DNA of 64,000 nt from Calothrix anomala FACHB-343 (GTDB lineage Bacteria > Cyanobacteriota > Cyanobacteriia > Cyanobacteriales > Nostocaceae): positions 62,001 through 126,000 of the forward strand of contig NZ_JACJQG010000010.1 of NCBI RefSeq assembly GCF_014696435.1. Reading direction: 5' to 3'. Positions 62,678-64,000 of this stretch are shown here, piece after piece. The stretch's first letter is position 1; each line of letters begins with the position of its first letter. The translations under genes and the position numbers were made by a program. Below the pieces are notes generated by a model. It ran no database searches and was not told the DNA's origin. It saw nothing but the letters and a program-made list of their open reading frames with translations.

Positions 62678-64000
62678 CTAGCTAAAAATATCAATGTTGC
62701 CAACAGCAAATTTGCTTTCGTCTAGGGGACTACTAGGTAAAGCTTGTTGGTCAGCTTTGTTACGCATCGATTCGACTCTATCGGCTTCGCGGATGGCAAG
62801 CGGGTTAATCTGCCGGCGTTCTTCTAGTAATGCCTCGATTGTTAGTTCGAGTGTGGGGAGTTGGCTTTCTGAGTAAGTATCTTCTGTTATGGTTTCGCAG
62901 AATATCGTACTAGCGGCGCGTTCTACAATTGTTTGGATTTCTGCACCTACACAGCGATTAGTGGCTTTAAGAATTCTCCGCCACTGTTCTTCACTCCAGG
63001 GGTCGCCGCCATTGCGAAAGCGTTCGTCAAACCGGGCAGCGTGCAGTTTGAAGATACTATATCTTTCCCCATTATTGGGCAAGTCTACTTTAAATAAATA
63101 GTCAAACCGTCCAGCACGGGTGAGTTCGGGTGGCAGCCATTCCATGCGGTTAACTGACGCAATGACCAGTACATCTGACGTGCGTTCTTGCATCCACGTC
63201 AACAGCTGACCAGCCAGTCGTTTGGCGAGGTCATCATCCCCGGCGAAGCCTTTATCAAAGTCGTCGAAATACAAAATTACTTGATTGAGCCTATCTGCCA
63301 GTCGCAACAAGCGTTTGAGTTTCATTTCTGCTTGGTTGCCAAAACTTCTAAAGTTGCCCCAATCGACCATGATGAGGGGAATACCCATGTTCTGGGAACA
63401 GGCTTTTGCTGAGTGTGATTTTCCCGTCCCCGGTGGCCCCACAAGCATAATCCCCTTGGGTACGCGCAGATTGTATTGTTTGGCACGCGGAGTAAGCAAT
63501 CGCTTGAACTTTTTGAATGACTGCTGCATGAGTTCTAACCCCCCAAGTTGTACTTTTGGTGGAGGTAAGAATTCGATGTCATACAAGCGGTTGAGCAGTT
63601 GAATTTTTTTTGCTAGTAGAAGCTTTGCTATCTCACTGGAATTTCCTAAGTCATGATTTTTCCTAATATCGGTTAGGCAAGAAATAATATCAGAAATATA
63701 CAGACCACCACTAGCTTTAGCAATTTCTAAATAGTCTTGTTCAGTATAAATTAAAGGAAATAAATTACTGCTAATTAAACTAGCAATAATTTCTTTTGTA
63801 TCTGGTAATTCTTGACTCCAAAGGGGGATTTCTGCTGCTATTTCGCTTGCTAACTCGGCATTGGCTCCTAGTAATATGGTATTCTTATCACTATTGTTTG
63901 TATGAAATTTTAGATTAATTAGCGATGACTTAATCCATTCTGATAGAAGAACAAATTCAGTATCTTTAGTTATGCTTTCTTGTAAACAAGGAAAAATATT
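62678..64000 (-). CDS. Ycf46-like AAA ATPase, partial (runs off window end)
   Basis: The frame is open from 62678 to the last base, so the N-terminus is missing. AAA core: QLGGLELMQQSFKKF, Walker A LVGPPGTGKSHSAKA, Walker B ILYFDDFDKGF, ASVNRMEWLPPELTRAGRFDYLFKVDLP (sensor 1 and Arg finger). The preceding SSEIAKLLLAKKIQLLNRLYDIEFLPPP continues into the unknown N-terminal part. This is the pattern of cyanobacterial Ycf46-type AAA proteins, with Asp-Asp instead of the usual Asp-Glu in Walker B. Not an obvious T4SS component, but it is on the same strand upstream of the operon. Confidence 0.78.
   Translation of the reverse strand, partial: NIFPCLQESITKDTEFVLLSEWIKSSLINLKFHTNNSDKNTILLGANAELASEIAAEIPLWSQELPDTKEIIASLISSNLFPLIYTEQDYLEIAKASGGLYISDIISCLTDIRKNHDLGNSSEIAKLLLAKKIQLLNRLYDIEFLPPPKVQLGGLELMQQSFKKFKRLLTPRAKQYNLRVPKGIMLVGPPGTGKSHSAKACSQNMGIPLIMVDWGNFRSFGNQAEMKLKRLLRLADRLNQVILYFDDFDKGFAGDDDLAKRLAGQLLTWMQERTSDVLVIASVNRMEWLPPELTRAGRFDYLFKVDLPNNGERYSIFKLHAARFDERFRNGGDPWSEEQWRRILKATNRCVGAEIQTIVERAASTIFCETITEDTYSESQLPTLELTIEALLEERRQINPLAIREADRVESMRNKADQQALPSSPLDESKFAVGNIDIFS

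Overview
The window looks like part of a large conjugative plasmid from a filamentous, probably heterocyst-forming (Nostoc-like) cyanobacterium. Direct signs are the many HIP1 octamers (GCGATCGC), Nostoc-type GC-rich short repeats (about 5871-5945 and 44448-44545), moderate-to-low GC, and the absence of chromosomal housekeeping genes. Organism and plasmid assignment are inference; no search was run.

Layout. 1-4.75 kb: a partial relaxase and a MobC-like accessory protein (minus strand), then a type II (actin) partition locus: ten 11-bp iterons in two blocks of five, a ParR-like protein and a ParM-like ATPase. 4.75-5.65 kb: two tandem paralogous small proteins. 5.9-9.4 kb: an integron-cassette-like RibD/DHFR-fold gene between two attC-like sites, followed by a rifampin phosphotransferase. 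9.4-12.2 kb: parAB and two SSB-type proteins. 12.4-14.3 kb: an unknown protein and a lipoprotein.

14.3-37.5 kb, almost all minus strand, is the most striking part: a plasmid-encoded DNA replication set. It has delta and delta-prime clamp-loader subunits (holA, holB), dnaX, the sliding clamp dnaN, a compact family B DNA polymerase with a C-terminal clamp-binding peptide, an AEP-type primase and a DUF1998 helicase. Inside it lies a PRTRC cassette (ThiF/E1-like, JAB peptidase with intact HxHx7SxxD, an E2-like protein B, a ubiquitin-like protein C, and proteins E and F), together with an adenine methyltransferase and a PD-(D/E)XK-like protein. The clamp-binding peptide QLSLF ends three proteins and QLSLL starts a fourth, suggesting that these gene products assemble on the plasmid clamp.

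32.3-46.3 kb is accessory: a gene under a 23-bp inverted-repeat operator, a MITE-like inverted repeat, a GT2 glycosyltransferase translationally coupled to a FolD-like protein, small unknowns, an HNH/zinc-rhythm protein, and a DpdA-like (TGT family) protein fused to a DUF6884-like domain, a candidate 7-deazaguanine DNA-modifying enzyme. 46.5-61.6 kb is a type IV secretion/conjugation operon in the order (from high to low coordinate) VirB2, B3, B4, B5, B6, B8, B10, B9-like, an unknown solenoid protein, VirD4 and an unknown protein. 62-64 kb holds a DUF192 protein and a Ycf46-like AAA ATPase that runs off the window.

The genes combine into transfer (relaxase, MobC, T4SS), maintenance (ParMR and ParAB), semi-autonomous replication (clamp, loader, polymerase, primase, SSBs) and cargo (antibiotic-inactivating and DNA-modifying enzymes). 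Two shared non-coding patterns run through the minus-strand genes: a stem-loop in nearly every intergenic gap, and an RCTNACGC-type motif about 29-43 nt upstream of about ten start codons.
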